Shown here: piece after piece, positions 27,200 through 39,445 of the stretch | Layout: every line of letters begins with the position of its first letter | Position numbering within the stretch: position 1 is the stretch's first letter | DNA from: Streptomyces sp. NBC_01351 | Lineage (GTDB): Bacteria; Actinomycetota; Actinomycetes; Streptomycetales; Streptomycetaceae | Assembly (NCBI RefSeq): GCF_036237315.1 | Contig: NZ_CP108356.1 | Location: 2,352,501-2,416,500, forward strand | Length of the DNA stretch: 64,000 nucleotides | Reading direction: 5' to 3' | The notes under the pieces: model-generated | What the model was told of the DNA's origin: nothing | What the model saw: only the letters and a program-made list of their open reading frames with translations | The model's database searches: none | Made by a program: the position numbers and the translations under genes

Positions 27200-30100
27200 T
27201 CACGTCACATCCTGCGCGGCCCTGCCGAGGGTCTCCACCGTCCGGCGCGCGCTCGGCCCCAGCAGAGCCGCCGCCTCCGCTCCCGCCTGTGCCAACCAGC
27301 GGCCCACGACCGCCCCGAAGGCCGGGGCGGTCCGGGCCAGCTCCACCGTCCGGCGGTCGAACACCGCCGCCCCGCCGGGTGCCCGCAGCAGCTGCCGCCC
27401 GGTGCGGCGCAGCAACTCCCGCGTCCGGTCCTCGGGACGGGCCGCGGCCCCGGCCGCGAGGGAGCCGAGGAAGGCGTCGAGCACCCGCGGGTCGGCCTCC
27501 TCGCGCAGCAGTACGTCGACCAGCTCGCCACGCAGCGCGTACGAGGGCTCCCCGCCCGGAGCGGCCAGTACGGCGGCCAGCTCGGCCCTGACCCCGGTCG
27601 GGGCCGTCCGCAGCAGGTCCAGCACGAGCGGGCGTACGACGGGGCCGGCAACCGGGCCCTGCTCCAGGCGCAGCTGCACGAAGGCGGCGGCGTGCGGTGC
27701 GTCCTCGGGGCGCCGCGCCAGGTGCTCCCGTACGAGCTCGGCCGCGCGGCGCGCGAGCCCGGGCGTGGCCAGCGCGGCCAGCGCCCGCACCACCTCGCCG
27801 TCGGCCCGGGCCCGCAGGGCGTCGAACACCGCGTCCGGCTCGGGCAGCACGGGCAGGGCCGCGACCAGCGCGGAGGCGGGCAGCCGGGAGCCCCGCTCGG
27901 GGTCGCCGAAGCAGTCCAGGGCGTCCTGCAGGTAGCGGCCGCGCGTCTGCGGGTCGCGGAGCAGCGTGGCGAGGGCGCTGCCGTGCAGGGTGGCGTCGGC
28001 GGGGCGGGCGAGCAGTGCCTGGGCGGCGTAGCGCAGCAGTTCGCGGTCGGCGGGGGTGCGGACGTGGGCGGCGGTGGCGAGCCCGTACGCGGCGGCCGCG
28101 ACGCGGCGACCGGGCCGTTCGTCGTGGGCCCAGCGGTCCACGGCCCGGCACATGGCGGAGGGCTCCTCCTCGGCGAGTACGGCGAGCAGCTCGTCGGCGC
28201 GGGGGTGCGCGGCGGTCACGAGGTGCTCGGTGAGGTCGTCGAGGGCGAGCCGGCGGTGGGTGTGCAGCAGGGCCTGCGCGGCACCGGCGACGGTGGCGCC
28301 GGGGCGGCCGCGCAGTCGGCGGCCGTCGGTGAACCAGGCGCAGAGCAGCGGCTGGACCAGCTGGGGGTCCCGGGCGAGGCGGCGAGCGGCGGCGTCGAGG
28401 AAGCGGTCGCCGGGAACCGCTTCGGCGGGGTCTGCGGGCAACAGGCGGCGCAGCAGGTCGAGTCGCTCGGCCTCGGGCAGCCGCAGCCGGTTCCAGAACC
28501 ACCCGCCGAACTCGCCGGGGCCGGCGCGGGCCACGTGCTCGGCGAGCGCGTGCAGGACGGGCAGGTAGGGGTGCGCGTCGGGAGCCCGCAGCAGCACCTC
28601 CCGAACCAGCCGCCCGGCCCACCACTCCGGCCGGCCGGACGCGGCCCCCTCCCCCGCGCCCCTCGCATCCAACGCGGCCGGCCCGGGTGACCCCACCCCG
28701 TCCTGTGCGGCTTCGGGTGCCCCGCTTGCCGGTTCCGGTGGGGACGGGGGTGTGCCGGGGCGTCCCCGCAGGGCGTCGAACGCAACCATGGCCCGGCCCT
28801 CCGACCCCTGGAAGGGTTCGACGCCCCAGGAGACTCCCCGGCGCGTCCCCGGCACCGCCGGAACCACCCCGACCCAGCCCAGCCCGCTCCCGGCCACCCC
28901 GGACGGCACCGTCTGCCCCGTAGATCCGACCGACCCGACCGACCCGACCGACCCAGCCGACCCGGCGGGCCCGGGCGGCGCCGACGGGTGCTCCGTGAAG
29001 GTGTTCAGGGCCTCGACCAGGCGGGTGAGCTCGGTGCGCAGGCTGTCCGAGGGGAGCCTGTGGAGGGCCTCCAGGACCGGGCCGATGCGGTGTCGGGGTA
29101 CGGGCAGGCCCTGGCCGGCAGGTGCGTGGACGAGGGAGCGGAGGGCCGCCGGGACGTCCAGGTGAGCGCCCTGGAGCCAGTCGGAGAGCTCCTCGTGGGC
29201 GAAGCGGTAGCCGGGGCCGGCCGGTACCAGCAGCCCCTCGGTGAGTACGGCCGAGGCCCAACCCGTGCGCCAGGGGAACAGTTCCTCGAAGGCGGCCCGG
29301 TCCAGCTGCCCCTGCCCGGGTCCGAGGCAGCGCCGGGCGGCCTCGTGCACCCTGCCCGCCACCCGGGCCGCGAGCCGCCGTACGCCGCGTCCGTGGGCCC
29401 CGCCGGCCGCCGCGGCGATCCGGACGGCCACCCGCAGGGCCACCAGGTCGAGGTGCGCGGCGAAGACCTCGTCCCGGCCGGGCCGGCCGGCGGTGACCCC
29501 GGCGGCGCGGACTCCGGCGAGCAGGCGCAGGGTGAGCGGGTGCCGGGCGTCGGCCTCCCGGACGGCGTCCACCGGGATGCCGAGACGGGCCCGGGCGGTC
29601 TCGGCCTCGGCGGGGGTGAGGTCGCCGAGCGCGAGTGCGGGCCGCAGGCGGCGGGCCGGGCGGGCCGGGGTGTGCACCACCTCGGGCGGATGGAGCGCGC
29701 CGGCCACCTCCCAGTACTCGGTCCGCGCGGCGACGACGAGCCTGGCTCCGACCGCGCGCAGCCACGCCGTGGTGGCTTCGGTCCAGGGAGCCAGGCGGTG
29801 CGCGAGCCCGGGCGGCATCTCCTCCGGGGCGTCGAGCACCACGAGCAGCCCCCGCCCGGCGCCCGCGGCGACTCGCGCCACCGCCTCGGCGATGCCGGTG
29901 CCGGTGCCGTCCGGGGTGGCCGGGGGCGGGCTGGGCGGGGTCGGGGTGGTTCCGGCGGTGCCGGGGACGCGCCGGGGAGTCTCCTGGGGCGTCGAACCCT
30001 TCCAGGGGTCGGAGGGCCGGGCCATGGTTGCGTTCGACGCGCTGCGGGGACGCCCCGGCACACCCCCGTCCCCACCGGAACCGGCAGCCGCACAGGGTTG

Positions 30101-30988
30101 GGCGTCGGCTGCGGCGATACGGGTCGCCTCCGCCAGCGCGCGCGTCACCGCGTCGGCCAGGGAGGTGTCCGGGGCTCGCAGGTCCGCGCCGCGCAGCCAG
30201 AGGGTCGGGGCCGGGCGGGGGCCGCGGGAGCGGCGGGCGGCCAGGGCGGCGAGGGCCGTGGTGCGGCCCGTGCCCGGGTGCCCGGCGAGGGCGAGGACAA
30301 GGCGGTTCCCCGAGGCGAAGGCGTCGAGTTCGGCGGCGATGGCCGGCCGGTCCACGGGCGGTGGTTCGGACTCGTCCAGGGCGACGGCCGGGCCCAGGGT
30401 GGTCCCGGTGAGCTGTAGTGCGCCGGCGAGGTTCAGATCCGCCCCGTACGCCGGTACCGTCGCCGCGTTGCGGTCCAGCAGCGCGGCCAGGGGCCCACCG
30501 GGGTCGGCCGCGGCCGCCGCGCGGAGCGCCACCGCGGAGCCGCCGGCCAGGACCGCGAGCACCGCTCCGGTCTCCGCGTCGAGGACCGGGCCCCCGCACG
30601 CCTCCCCGCCCTGCCGCAGCGCGTCCCGCCCGTCGGTCCCGATCGCCAGCTCCACCACCAGTGCGCGGAGGCCCAGCACCCGGGCCTGCCGCCACCCGCG
30701 CGCGGGGACTCGTACGTACGTCCCCTGCTCGATCACCTCGCGCGTCGTGACGGGCAGCGGCCGCAGCCCGAGCCCGTCCGTCCGTACGGCCGCCAGCGCG
30801 GTCCCCCGCAGAGAGGTGACGTCCTGCGCCCCGGCCGGCCAGGTCCGGCCGGTGGGGCCGCGGACGACCATCCGGGTCAGGCCGTCGACGGCGTCGTGGC
30901 TGGTGAGCACCGTGCCGCGGTCGTCGGCGACGAATCCGCTGCCGCGCACCCGCCCGGCCTGATCGCAGATGGTGACGAGCTCCGCCAT
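27200..30988 (-). CDS. Degenerate trypsin-fold/P-loop NTPase/helical-repeat protein of 1262 residues
   Basis: Residues 1-150 follow a trypsin-fold pattern (GSGFVADDRGTVLTSHDAVDG through EACGGPVLD). However, the nucleophile position is C131 instead of Ser, the Asp position is T63, and the only nearby His (H31) is one place off. A P-loop with Arg replacing Lys (GHPGTGRT, about 236-243) and a Walker B-like stretch (GRGLLVVLDAPEE) follow. The C-terminal half is Leu/Ala-rich helical repeat of HEAT type. This is the plan of a STAND-type sensor protein. Two Pro/Gly/Ser-rich inserts, residues about 301-363 and 693-754, are encoded by inverted copies of one 185-bp repeat. Function unknown. Confidence 0.8.
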   Translation of the reverse strand: MAELVTICDQAGRVRGSGFVADDRGTVLTSHDAVDGLTRMVVRGPTGRTWPAGAQDVTSLRGTALAAVRTDGLGLRPLPVTTREVIEQGTYVRVPARGWRQARVLGLRALVVELAIGTDGRDALRQGGEACGGPVLDAETGAVLAVLAGGSAVALRAAAAADPGGPLAALLDRNAATVPAYGADLNLAGALQLTGTTLGPAVALDESEPPPVDRPAIAAELDAFASGNRLVLALAGHPGTGRTTALAALAARRSRGPRPAPTLWLRGADLRAPDTSLADAVTRALAEATRIAAADAQPCAAAGSGGDGGVPGRPRSASNATMARPSDPWKGSTPQETPRRVPGTAGTTPTPPSPPPATPDGTGTGIAEAVARVAAGAGRGLLVVLDAPEEMPPGLAHRLAPWTEATTAWLRAVGARLVVAARTEYWEVAGALHPPEVVHTPARPARRLRPALALGDLTPAEAETARARLGIPVDAVREADARHPLTLRLLAGVRAAGVTAGRPGRDEVFAAHLDLVALRVAVRIAAAAGGAHGRGVRRLAARVAGRVHEAARRCLGPGQGQLDRAAFEELFPWRTGWASAVLTEGLLVPAGPGYRFAHEELSDWLQGAHLDVPAALRSLVHAPAGQGLPVPRHRIGPVLEALHRLPSDSLRTELTRLVEALNTFTEHPSAPPGPAGSAGSVGSVGSVGSTGQTVPSGVAGSGLGWVGVVPAVPGTRRGVSWGVEPFQGSEGRAMVAFDALRGRPGTPPSPPEPASGAPEAAQDGVGSPGPAALDARGAGEGAASGRPEWWAGRLVREVLLRAPDAHPYLPVLHALAEHVARAGPGEFGGWFWNRLRLPEAERLDLLRRLLPADPAEAVPGDRFLDAAARRLARDPQLVQPLLCAWFTDGRRLRGRPGATVAGAAQALLHTHRRLALDDLTEHLVTAAHPRADELLAVLAEEEPSAMCRAVDRWAHDERPGRRVAAAAYGLATAAHVRTPADRELLRYAAQALLARPADATLHGSALATLLRDPQTRGRYLQDALDCFGDPERGSRLPASALVAALPVLPEPDAVFDALRARADGEVVRALAALATPGLARRAAELVREHLARRPEDAPHAAAFVQLRLEQGPVAGPVVRPLVLDLLRTAPTGVRAELAAVLAAPGGEPSYALRGELVDVLLREEADPRVLDAFLGSLAAGAAARPEDRTRELLRRTGRQLLRAPGGAAVFDRRTVELARTAPAFGAVVGRWLAQAGAEAAALLGPSARRTVETLGRAAQDVT
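28727..28911 (+). repeat. 185-bp repeat, copy A (inverse of copy B)
   Basis: This block reads TGCCGGTTCCGGTGGGG at its left end and GGACGGCACCG at its right end. The same 185 bp occurs in opposite orientation at 29902-30086 with only about four differences. Inside it GGCGTCGAAC and GTTCGACGCC form an internal inverted repeat. It lies wholly inside the 1262-residue gene, where it is translated (minus strand) as a Val/Gly/Pro-rich linker containing SWGVEPFQGSEGRAMVAFDA. It behaves like a small dispersed element that avoids stop codons. Confidence 0.9.
28924..28970 (+). repeat. 9-bp tandem repeat in the 1262-residue gene
   Basis: About four copies of a CCGACCGAC-type unit encode, on the minus strand, the linker GSVGSVGSVGS next to repeat copy A. 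This looks like slippage expansion inside an already flexible linker. Confidence 0.7.
29902..30086 (-). repeat. 185-bp repeat, copy B (inverse of copy A)
   Basis: Read on the minus strand, this block is copy A again, about 98 percent identical by eye over exactly 185 bp. It lies between the P-loop and the Walker B-like stretch of the host gene. There it is translated as a Ser/Pro/Arg-rich insert containing SASNATMARPSDPWKGSTPQ. The two copies use different strands and frames, yet both are open. Confidence 0.9.
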
Positions 30989-31155
30989 GGCCGCACCACT
31001 CCCCCCGTTCTCACGAACGGTAGGCAGCCGAAGATCAGCACGGAAAGCACGCGAGGCGAAAGCGCCCCCTTACGCTCCCTCCATTCACTCCGAGCGCCTG
31101 CTCGGACGGGTGAATAGCGGGGCCCGAGTGGATAGAGACCTACCCGAGGGGGGTC

Positions 31156-31196
31156 GTGGAGCGGTGAGCGTCAGGGCATGGCGCTCACCGCTCCAC
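31156..31196 (-). terminator. truB terminator
   Basis: GTGGAGCGGTGAGCG at 31156-31170 pairs with CGCTCACCGCTCCAC at 31182-31196, a perfect 15-bp stem that abuts the truB stop codon at 31198. The rest of the 209-bp gap before the 1262-residue gene shows only one other short hairpin (CCGAGC/GCTCGG). Confidence 0.8.
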
Positions 31197-31197
31197 G

Positions 31198-32106
31198 TCA
31201 GACGAATACCGCGAGGGACTTGGCCTTGCCGCCCTTGCTCTCCACGAGACCGAGGAGCGTTCCGTCCGGTCCGAAGACCGCCACCGTCTGGCCGGCGGCG
31301 TACGCGTCGGGCATCTCGATCCGCACGCCGTTGGCGAGCAGCGAGGCCCGCCGGGCGTCGAGGTCCCAGCGCGGGAAGGCCGCCGCGGCCGCATCGCCGA
31401 TCGGCATGACGGTCAGCTCCTCCTGGAGCTGGTCGAGCGTCCGCGCCCGGTCGATCTTGTACGGGCCGACGCGCGTGCGGCGCAGTGCGGTCAGGTGGCC
31501 GCCGACGCCGAGGTCGGCGCCGAGGTCGCGGGCCAGGGCCCGGATGTACGTACCGCTGGAGCAGACGACGGAGACGACGAGGTCGACGACCTTGGTGCCG
31601 TCCTCGGCCTCCGCTTCGCGCATGTCGTACAGGTGGAACGAGGAGACCGTGACCGGCCGGGCCGGGATCTCGAAGTCCTCGCCGTCGCGGGCGCGCTTGT
31701 AGGAGCGCACGCCCTTGATCTTGATGGCGCTGACCTTGGACGGGACCTGCATGATCTCGCCGGACAGCTTCGCGATGCCCGCGTCCACGCCCTCCCGGGT
31801 GACCCCGGTGGCATCCGTGGACGAGGTGATCTCGCCCTCGGCGTCGTCCGTCAGGGTGTTCTGGCCCAGGCGGATCGTGCCGAGGTACTCCTTCTCCGTG
31901 AGCGCGAGGTGGCCGAGGAGCTTGGTGGCCTTCTCGACGCCCAGGACCAGCACGCCCGTCGCCATCGGGTCGAGCGTGCCGGCGTGGCCGACGCGGCGGG
32001 TCTTGGCGATCCCGCGCATCTTGGCGACCACGTCGTGCGAAGTGAAGCCGGACGGCTTGTCGACGATGACAAGGCCGTCCGGAGTCTTCCCTGCGTTGGT
32101 GCTCAT
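31198..32106 (-). CDS. truB: tRNA pseudouridine(55) synthase
   Basis: TruB converts U55 in the T-loop of tRNAs to pseudouridine. The 302-residue protein shows the catalytic motif GHAGTLDPMATG with the nucleophilic Asp, then QVPSKVSAIKIKG and CSSGTYIRALARDLG, all standard TruB blocks, plus a C-terminal PUA-like region. The ATG overlaps the rbfA stop by four bases (ATGA), so the pair is translationally coupled. Confidence 0.96.
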   Translation of the reverse strand: MSTNAGKTPDGLVIVDKPSGFTSHDVVAKMRGIAKTRRVGHAGTLDPMATGVLVLGVEKATKLLGHLALTEKEYLGTIRLGQNTLTDDAEGEITSSTDATGVTREGVDAGIAKLSGEIMQVPSKVSAIKIKGVRSYKRARDGEDFEIPARPVTVSSFHLYDMREAEAEDGTKVVDLVVSVVCSSGTYIRALARDLGADLGVGGHLTALRRTRVGPYKIDRARTLDQLQEELTVMPIGDAAAAAFPRWDLDARRASLLANGVRIEMPDAYAAGQTVAVFGPDGTLLGLVESKGGKAKSLAVFV

Positions 32107-32555
32107 TCCGCGGCTGCGTCCTCGTCGTCGTCCTCGTCGGGCTTCTTGTACGGGTCGGCGTCGCCGGCGTACTTCGCGCCGGAGGACACCTCGCGCACCT
32201 GGGCGTCGGAGGAGCGTGCCTTGTCGAGGAGGTCCTCGATGGTCTTGGCGTTCTCCGGGAGGGCGTCCGCCACGAAGGTCAGGGTGGGCGTGAACTTGGT
32301 GCCCGCCGCCCGGCCGACCGCGGAGCGCAGTACGCCCTTGGCGCTCTCCAGGCCCGCTGCCGCACTGGCCCGGTCCTCGTCGTCGCCGTAGACCGTGTAG
32401 AAGACCGTGGCCTCCCGCAGGTCGCCGGTGACCCTGGTGTCCGTGATGGTCACGTGCGTACCGAGGCGGGGGTCCTTGACACCGCGCAGCAGCTTCTCGG
32501 CCACCACCTCCCGGATGAGGTCCGCCAGCTTCTTCGCCCGCGCATTGTCGGCCAC
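32103..32555 (-). CDS. rbfA: Ribosome-binding factor A
   Basis: RbfA is a KH-fold assembly factor for the 30S subunit. The 150-residue protein has the core DPRLGTHVTITDTRVTGDLREATVFYTVYG and the FTPTLTFVAD strand, followed by an acidic tail (DEDDDEDAAAE) longer than in proteobacterial RbfA. It starts at GTG (32555) with GAAGGAG upstream and sits between ylxP and truB, the usual place. Confidence 0.95.
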   Translation of the reverse strand: MADNARAKKLADLIREVVAEKLLRGVKDPRLGTHVTITDTRVTGDLREATVFYTVYGDDEDRASAAAGLESAKGVLRSAVGRAAGTKFTPTLTFVADALPENAKTIEDLLDKARSSDAQVREVSSGAKYAGDADPYKKPDEDDDEDAAAE

Positions 32556-32583
32556 TGGTCCGTCTCCTTCTTATGTCTTGCTA

Positions 32584-32877
32584 TCAGTCTTCATCACCGT
32601 GGAGGCGCCGTCGTACGGACAGCAGCTCCACTTCCGGACGTGCCGCGACCAGCCGCTCGCAGCGGTCGAGTACGTCCGAGAGGAACCCCGTGTCCCCACT
32701 CACCAGAGCGACCCCTATACGGGCCCTGCGGTGCAGGTCCTGGTCGCCCACTTCAGCCGCGCTCACGGAGAACTTGCGTTGGAGTTCGGCCACGATGGGC
32801 CGGACCACGGAGCGTTTCTCCTTCAGCGAGTGGACGTCGCCGAGGAGCAGATCGAAGGACAGAGTCCCCACGTACAT
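32584..32877 (-). CDS. ylxP: YlxP/DUF503 family protein
   Basis: The 97-residue protein matches DUF503: MYVGTLSFDLLLGDVHSLKEKR, then a positively charged helix RPIVAELQRKF and later strands. Members sit between infB and rbfA in many Gram-positive bacteria and have been linked to ribosome assembly. The ATG at 32877 has only a weak Shine-Dalgarno match. The infB terminator lies upstream, so ylxP may start its own transcript or depend on read-through. Confidence 0.9.
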   Translation of the reverse strand: MYVGTLSFDLLLGDVHSLKEKRSVVRPIVAELQRKFSVSAAEVGDQDLHRRARIGVALVSGDTGFLSDVLDRCERLVAARPEVELLSVRRRLHGDED

Positions 32878-32961
32878 GCAGTTCCGGATATCCCGCCGGT
32901 GCGGGTTCGGTGGCCTGCCGGCCGTCGCTCGGCAGGGTCACCAGAACCGTACACGCAACGG

Positions 32962-33000
32962 CCGGGGCCGATCGACGGATATTCCGTCGACCGGCCCCGG
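32962..33000 (-). terminator. Hairpin after infB
   Basis: The arms 32962-32979 and 32983-33000 form an 18-bp stem with one mismatch and a three-base loop, beginning 38 bp beyond the infB stop. It probably reduces read-through from infB into ylxP, rbfA and truB. Confidence 0.75.
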
Positions 33001-33037
33001 TGTTACGAGTTACGACACGGTGCGAACCGCCTTGCGC

Positions 33038-36169
<3,132 letters not shown>

Positions 36170-36320
36170 TTCGCTCCTTTTAGGTCCGGGTTACGCCGGA
36201 CCGTTGCTACTTCATGGGCGTACTCATCGCGTACTCATCGAGGGGTGCTCATCGCAATCTCGACCTACTTCCAACTCGCGAGGTACCTGACCGCACGGGG
36301 CATCCGTGCCGTTCTACGTC

Positions 36321-36608
36321 TTACGGTGTCGCCTCGGCCTGAACGGCCAGGGCTTTGCGCAGTTCCGCCGTGTCGAGCGTTCCGGCGGACCGGAGGGCCC
36401 GGGGAAACGCGCGGCGGCGGACCGCCTGGTCGAGGCAGACCATGGCGGGGTGCACGTAGGCACCCCGGCCGGGCAGCGTACCGCGTGGATCGGGGGCGCA
36501 TTCGCCCTCGATCTCCACGATGCGCAGCAGATCGCTCTTGGCCGCTCGCTCCCGACACCCCACACAGGTGCGTTCGGGGCATGCGCGGGCTTGCGTCCGG
36601 CCAGACAC
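36321..36608 (-). CDS. ylxR: YlxR family RNA-binding protein (DUF448)
   Basis: The 95-residue protein carries the YlxR core [19 protein letters not shown] and [26 protein letters not shown]. Members bind RNA or nucleoid proteins and lie between nusA and infB, as here. It starts at GTG (36608) after a 109-bp gap from nusA and is followed by a 151-bp gap before infB. Confidence 0.92.
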   Translation of the reverse strand: MSGRTQARACPERTCVGCRERAAKSDLLRIVEIEGECAPDPRGTLPGRGAYVHPAMVCLDQAVRRRAFPRALRSAGTLDTAELRKALAVQAEATP

Positions 36609-36717
36609 GCTTAAGTCTACCTCCCCGTCACGACCTCACCCCTTCAGGCGAAAAATCGAACGGACGTTGTCGTGTTATTCCCTGTCTACCGTCCGGGAAG
36701 CCCCGGCAGGTACCGGT

Positions 36718-37770
36718 TTATTCCCGGCCGCCGCGATCCCGGTCGTCCCGGTCACGGTCCCGGTCGCCGGCGCGGTCGCCGTCCCGGTCCCCCTCCGGCT
36801 CGGTGTCCGGGCGGATGTCGATGCGCCAGCCGGTGAGCCGCGCGGCGAGGCGGGCGTTCTGGCCCTCCTTGCCGATGGCAAGCGACAGCTGGTAGTCGGG
36901 CACGGTCACCCGCGCGGAGCGGGTGTCCCAGTCGACGACCTCGACCTTGCTCACCCGGGCGGGTGACAGCGCGTTCGCGACCATCTCCGCCGGATCGTCC
37001 GACCAGTCGACGATGTCGATCTTCTCGCCGTGCAGCTCAGCCATGACATTGCGCACGCGGCTGCCCATCGGGCCGATGCAGGCGCCCTTCGGGTTGAGGC
37101 CCGAGCGGGTGGACCGGACGGCGATCTTGGTGCGGTGACCGGCCTCGCGGGCGATCGCCGAGATCTCGACGCTGCCGTCGGCGATCTCCGGGACCTCCAG
37201 CGAGAAGAGCTTCTTCACCAGGTTGGGGTGGGTGCGGGAGAGGGTCACGGACGGACCGCGGACGCCCTTCGCGACCCGCACGACGTACGCCTTCAGGCGC
37301 AGACCGTGCGTGTACTCCTCACCGGGGACCTGCTCCTGCACGGGCAGGATGGCCTCCAGCTTGCCGATGTCGACGAGGACGTTCTTCGGGTCCTTGCCCT
37401 GCTGCACGACGCCGGTGATGACGTCGCCCTCGCGGCCCGCGAACTCACCGAAGGTCAGGTCGTCCTCGGCATCGCGCAGACGCTGCAGGATCACCTGCTT
37501 GGCGGTCGTCGCGGCGATCCGGCCGAAGTCCGACGGGGTGTCGTCGAACTCCTTGGGCTCCTGCCCCTCTTCGAGGTCCCTCGGGTCTTCCGTCGCCCAC
37601 ACGACCACGTGACCGTTGGTGCGGTCCAGCACGACGCGTGCGCGGCGGAAGCTCCCCTCGGTCCGGTGGTACGCGATGAGGAGGGCCGACTCGATCGCCT
37701 CGACGAGCAGGTCGAAGGAGATCTCCTTCTCCCGGACCAGACCCCGCAGGGCACTCATGTCGATGTCCAC
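36718..37770 (-). CDS. nusA: Transcription termination/antitermination factor NusA
   Basis: NusA binds RNA polymerase and rRNA leader RNA. The 350-residue protein has the N-terminal polymerase-binding domain, an S1 domain ([22 protein letters not shown]) and two KH domains ([16 protein letters not shown], then [16 protein letters not shown]). It ends in an unusual tail of Asp-Arg dipeptides (about residues 327-350). It lacks the acidic C-terminal repeats of E. coli NusA, as expected in actinobacteria. The GTG at 37770 has AGGAGG, which itself overlaps the end of rimP. Confidence 0.96.
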   Translation of the reverse strand: MDIDMSALRGLVREKEISFDLLVEAIESALLIAYHRTEGSFRRARVVLDRTNGHVVVWATEDPRDLEEGQEPKEFDDTPSDFGRIAATTAKQVILQRLRDAEDDLTFGEFAGREGDVITGVVQQGKDPKNVLVDIGKLEAILPVQEQVPGEEYTHGLRLKAYVVRVAKGVRGPSVTLSRTHPNLVKKLFSLEVPEIADGSVEISAIAREAGHRTKIAVRSTRSGLNPKGACIGPMGSRVRNVMAELHGEKIDIVDWSDDPAEMVANALSPARVSKVEVVDWDTRSARVTVPDYQLSLAIGKEGQNARLAARLTGWRIDIRPDTEPEGDRDGDRAGDRDRDRDDRDRGGRE

Positions 37771-37772
37771 GG

Positions 37773-38270
37773 CTACGCCTCCTCTTCCTTCTTGTCCTTG
37801 CGGTTGAACTCGATCTCGACACGCGCCTTGGCGATGTCGGTGAAAGCAATGCGGCGGGCGGTCGCCTTGCGGCCCTTCACGCCCGGAACTTCGAGGTCCA
37901 TGCCCTCGTCGTCGACGTCGATGATGCGGGCGATCAGTTCCCCGCTCTCGACCAGCTGGAACTTCACGAGACGGCCGACGGCCCGTACGTAGTGGCGGTG
38001 CTCGGTCAGCGGGCGGTCCGCGCCCGGGGAGCTCACTTCGAGGACGTACTCGTCCTCGCCCATCACGTCGGTCTCATCGAGCTTGTCGGAGACCTCACGG
38101 CTCAGCTCTGCACACGCGTCCAGCTCCACGCCCTCGTCGGAATCCACGATGATCCGCAGCATCCGGCGCTTGCCGGCCTTGGACATCTCGATTTCCTCGA
38201 GGTCCAGTCCCTTGGCGGCGACGAGCGGCTCCAGCAGTCCGCGCAGCCTGTCGCTCTGGGTGGTGCTCAT
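37773..38270 (-). CDS. rimP: Ribosome maturation factor RimP
   Basis: RimP assists 30S assembly around S12. The 165-residue protein has the conserved [12 protein letters not shown] and [13 protein letters not shown] blocks and a lysine/glutamate-rich end. The ATG at 38270 follows GAGGAG at eight bases. It heads the rimP-nusA-ylxR-infB cluster; its stop is two bases before the nusA start, so translation is coupled. A 158-bp divergent spacer upstream should hold the operon promoter. Confidence 0.95.
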   Translation of the reverse strand: MSTTQSDRLRGLLEPLVAAKGLDLEEIEMSKAGKRRMLRIIVDSDEGVELDACAELSREVSDKLDETDVMGEDEYVLEVSSPGADRPLTEHRHYVRAVGRLVKFQLVESGELIARIIDVDDEGMDLEVPGVKGRKATARRIAFTDIAKARVEIEFNRKDKKEEEA

Positions 38271-38428
38271 CCGGGTGACTCCTCGGCCGCGTGTGCTGTT
38301 GTGGTTTCCGTCGTGTGTCAGGTCAAAGGGTATCCGGTCGCGGAGGGTGTTGCCGTCCGCCCTGTGGACGGGGGCCCCGGGTACCGTGATCACACCCTGC
38401 CCCGCCCATCACCCCCGAGGACGTCGCC

Positions 38429-38974
38429 GTGCCCTGGACCCTGCCTCTCAGGCCTTCGCGAAGGAGTCTGCTCGCCGGCGCCGCCGGTGCGGCGGGCGCC
38501 GCGCTGCTCACCGGGTGCTCCGCCGACACCCCGTCGCAGGAAGAAGCCGGCATTCCGCTCGAACGGCGGATGCGCGAGACGGCCGTTCGTGACAGTGAGC
38601 GACTGCTGGAACGTTACGACGCCACGCGCGCGGCCCATCCGGACCTGGCCGAGCGGCTCGCACCGCTGCGCGCGGCCGTCGCCGCGCACGCGGTGGCCCT
38701 GGCCCCGGCCGCCGCCGGCTCCCGCGCCCCGTCCCCCGCCGCCCCGTCGGGCGCCGTGGGGGCCGCAGCGCCCACGGCCAGCCCGGAGCCGGTGCCCCCG
38801 AAGCCCGCGGAGGCGCTGGCCGCCCTCGCGGGCGCGGAGCGCAAGCTGTCCGAGACCCGCACCAGCGACCTCTCCGGGGCGCCCGGGGAGCTGGCCCGGC
38901 TGCTCGCCTCGGTGGCCGCCTGCGGCGCCGTCCACGCCCACCTGCTGACCTCGACCCCCGGAGCCGCGTCGTGA
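38429..38974 (+). CDS. Putative Tat-exported lipoprotein
   Basis: The 181-residue protein starts with a twin-arginine signal (SRRSLLAG at about residue 10) and a lipobox LLTGC, with the lipidated cysteine at residue 30. The mature part is helical and Ala-rich with a Pro-rich stretch around 95-125. No enzymatic motif is seen. It starts at GTG, and its stop overlaps the start of the DUF4439 gene by four bases, so the products probably act together at the cell surface or membrane. Confidence 0.8.
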   Translation: MPWTLPLRPSRRSLLAGAAGAAGAALLTGCSADTPSQEEAGIPLERRMRETAVRDSERLLERYDATRAAHPDLAERLAPLRAAVAAHAVALAPAAAGSRAPSPAAPSGAVGAAAPTASPEPVPPKPAEALAALAGAERKLSETRTSDLSGAPGELARLLASVAACGAVHAHLLTSTPGAAS

Positions 38975-39429
38975 GCGCCGAACCCTCCCCCGACGGGAAC
39001 GCCCTGCTCGCCGCGCAGGCCGCGCTCGCCGCCGAGCACGCGGCGGCGTACGGCTACGGGGTGATCGGCGCGCGGACCGCCGGCGCCCGCGCGACCCAGG
39101 CCCGGGAGGCCTACGGCGCCCACCTCGCGCGCCGCGACGCGCTCGCCCGGACCGTGCGGGAGCTGGGCGGTGCGCCCCGGGCCGCGGAGGCCGCGTACGC
39201 CCTGCCGTTCGAGGTGCGCAGCGGCGCCGACGCCGAGCGGCTGGCCGCCGAGATCGAGGACCGGGTGGCCGGCGCGTACTCCGACCTGGTGCGGGCCTCG
39301 CAGGGCCCGCTGCGCCGTGCGGCGGCCGACGCGCTGAGCGCCGCGGCCGTGCGCGCGGCACGGTGGCGTGGTGTCGGCGTAGCCTTCCCTGGGCTCCCGG
39401 AACGATCGGATCGAGCCAAGCACAGCTGA
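38971..39429 (+). CDS. Ferritin-like DUF4439 protein
   Basis: The 152-residue, four-helix-type protein contains LAAEHAAAYGYGVIGAR and the spaced helices typical of DUF4439 ferritin-like proteins in actinobacteria. The first helix carries an Glu-His pair, but a full di-iron ligand set cannot be confirmed by eye. Translation is coupled to the preceding lipoprotein gene (GTGA overlap). The kinase-fold gene follows 16 bp later. Confidence 0.82.
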   Translation: MSAEPSPDGNALLAAQAALAAEHAAAYGYGVIGARTAGARATQAREAYGAHLARRDALARTVRELGGAPRAAEAAYALPFEVRSGADAERLAAEIEDRVAGAYSDLVRASQGPLRRAAADALSAAAVRAARWRGVGVAFPGLPERSDRAKHS

Positions 39430-39445
39430 AAGGGACCACGCACGC

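Noticed and set aside
27200..30988. Frameshifted pseudogene caused by the two 185-bp inserts
   Set aside because: The reading frame is open from ATG to stop across both inserts, and the sequence resumes normal helical protein after each, so the gene appears intact.
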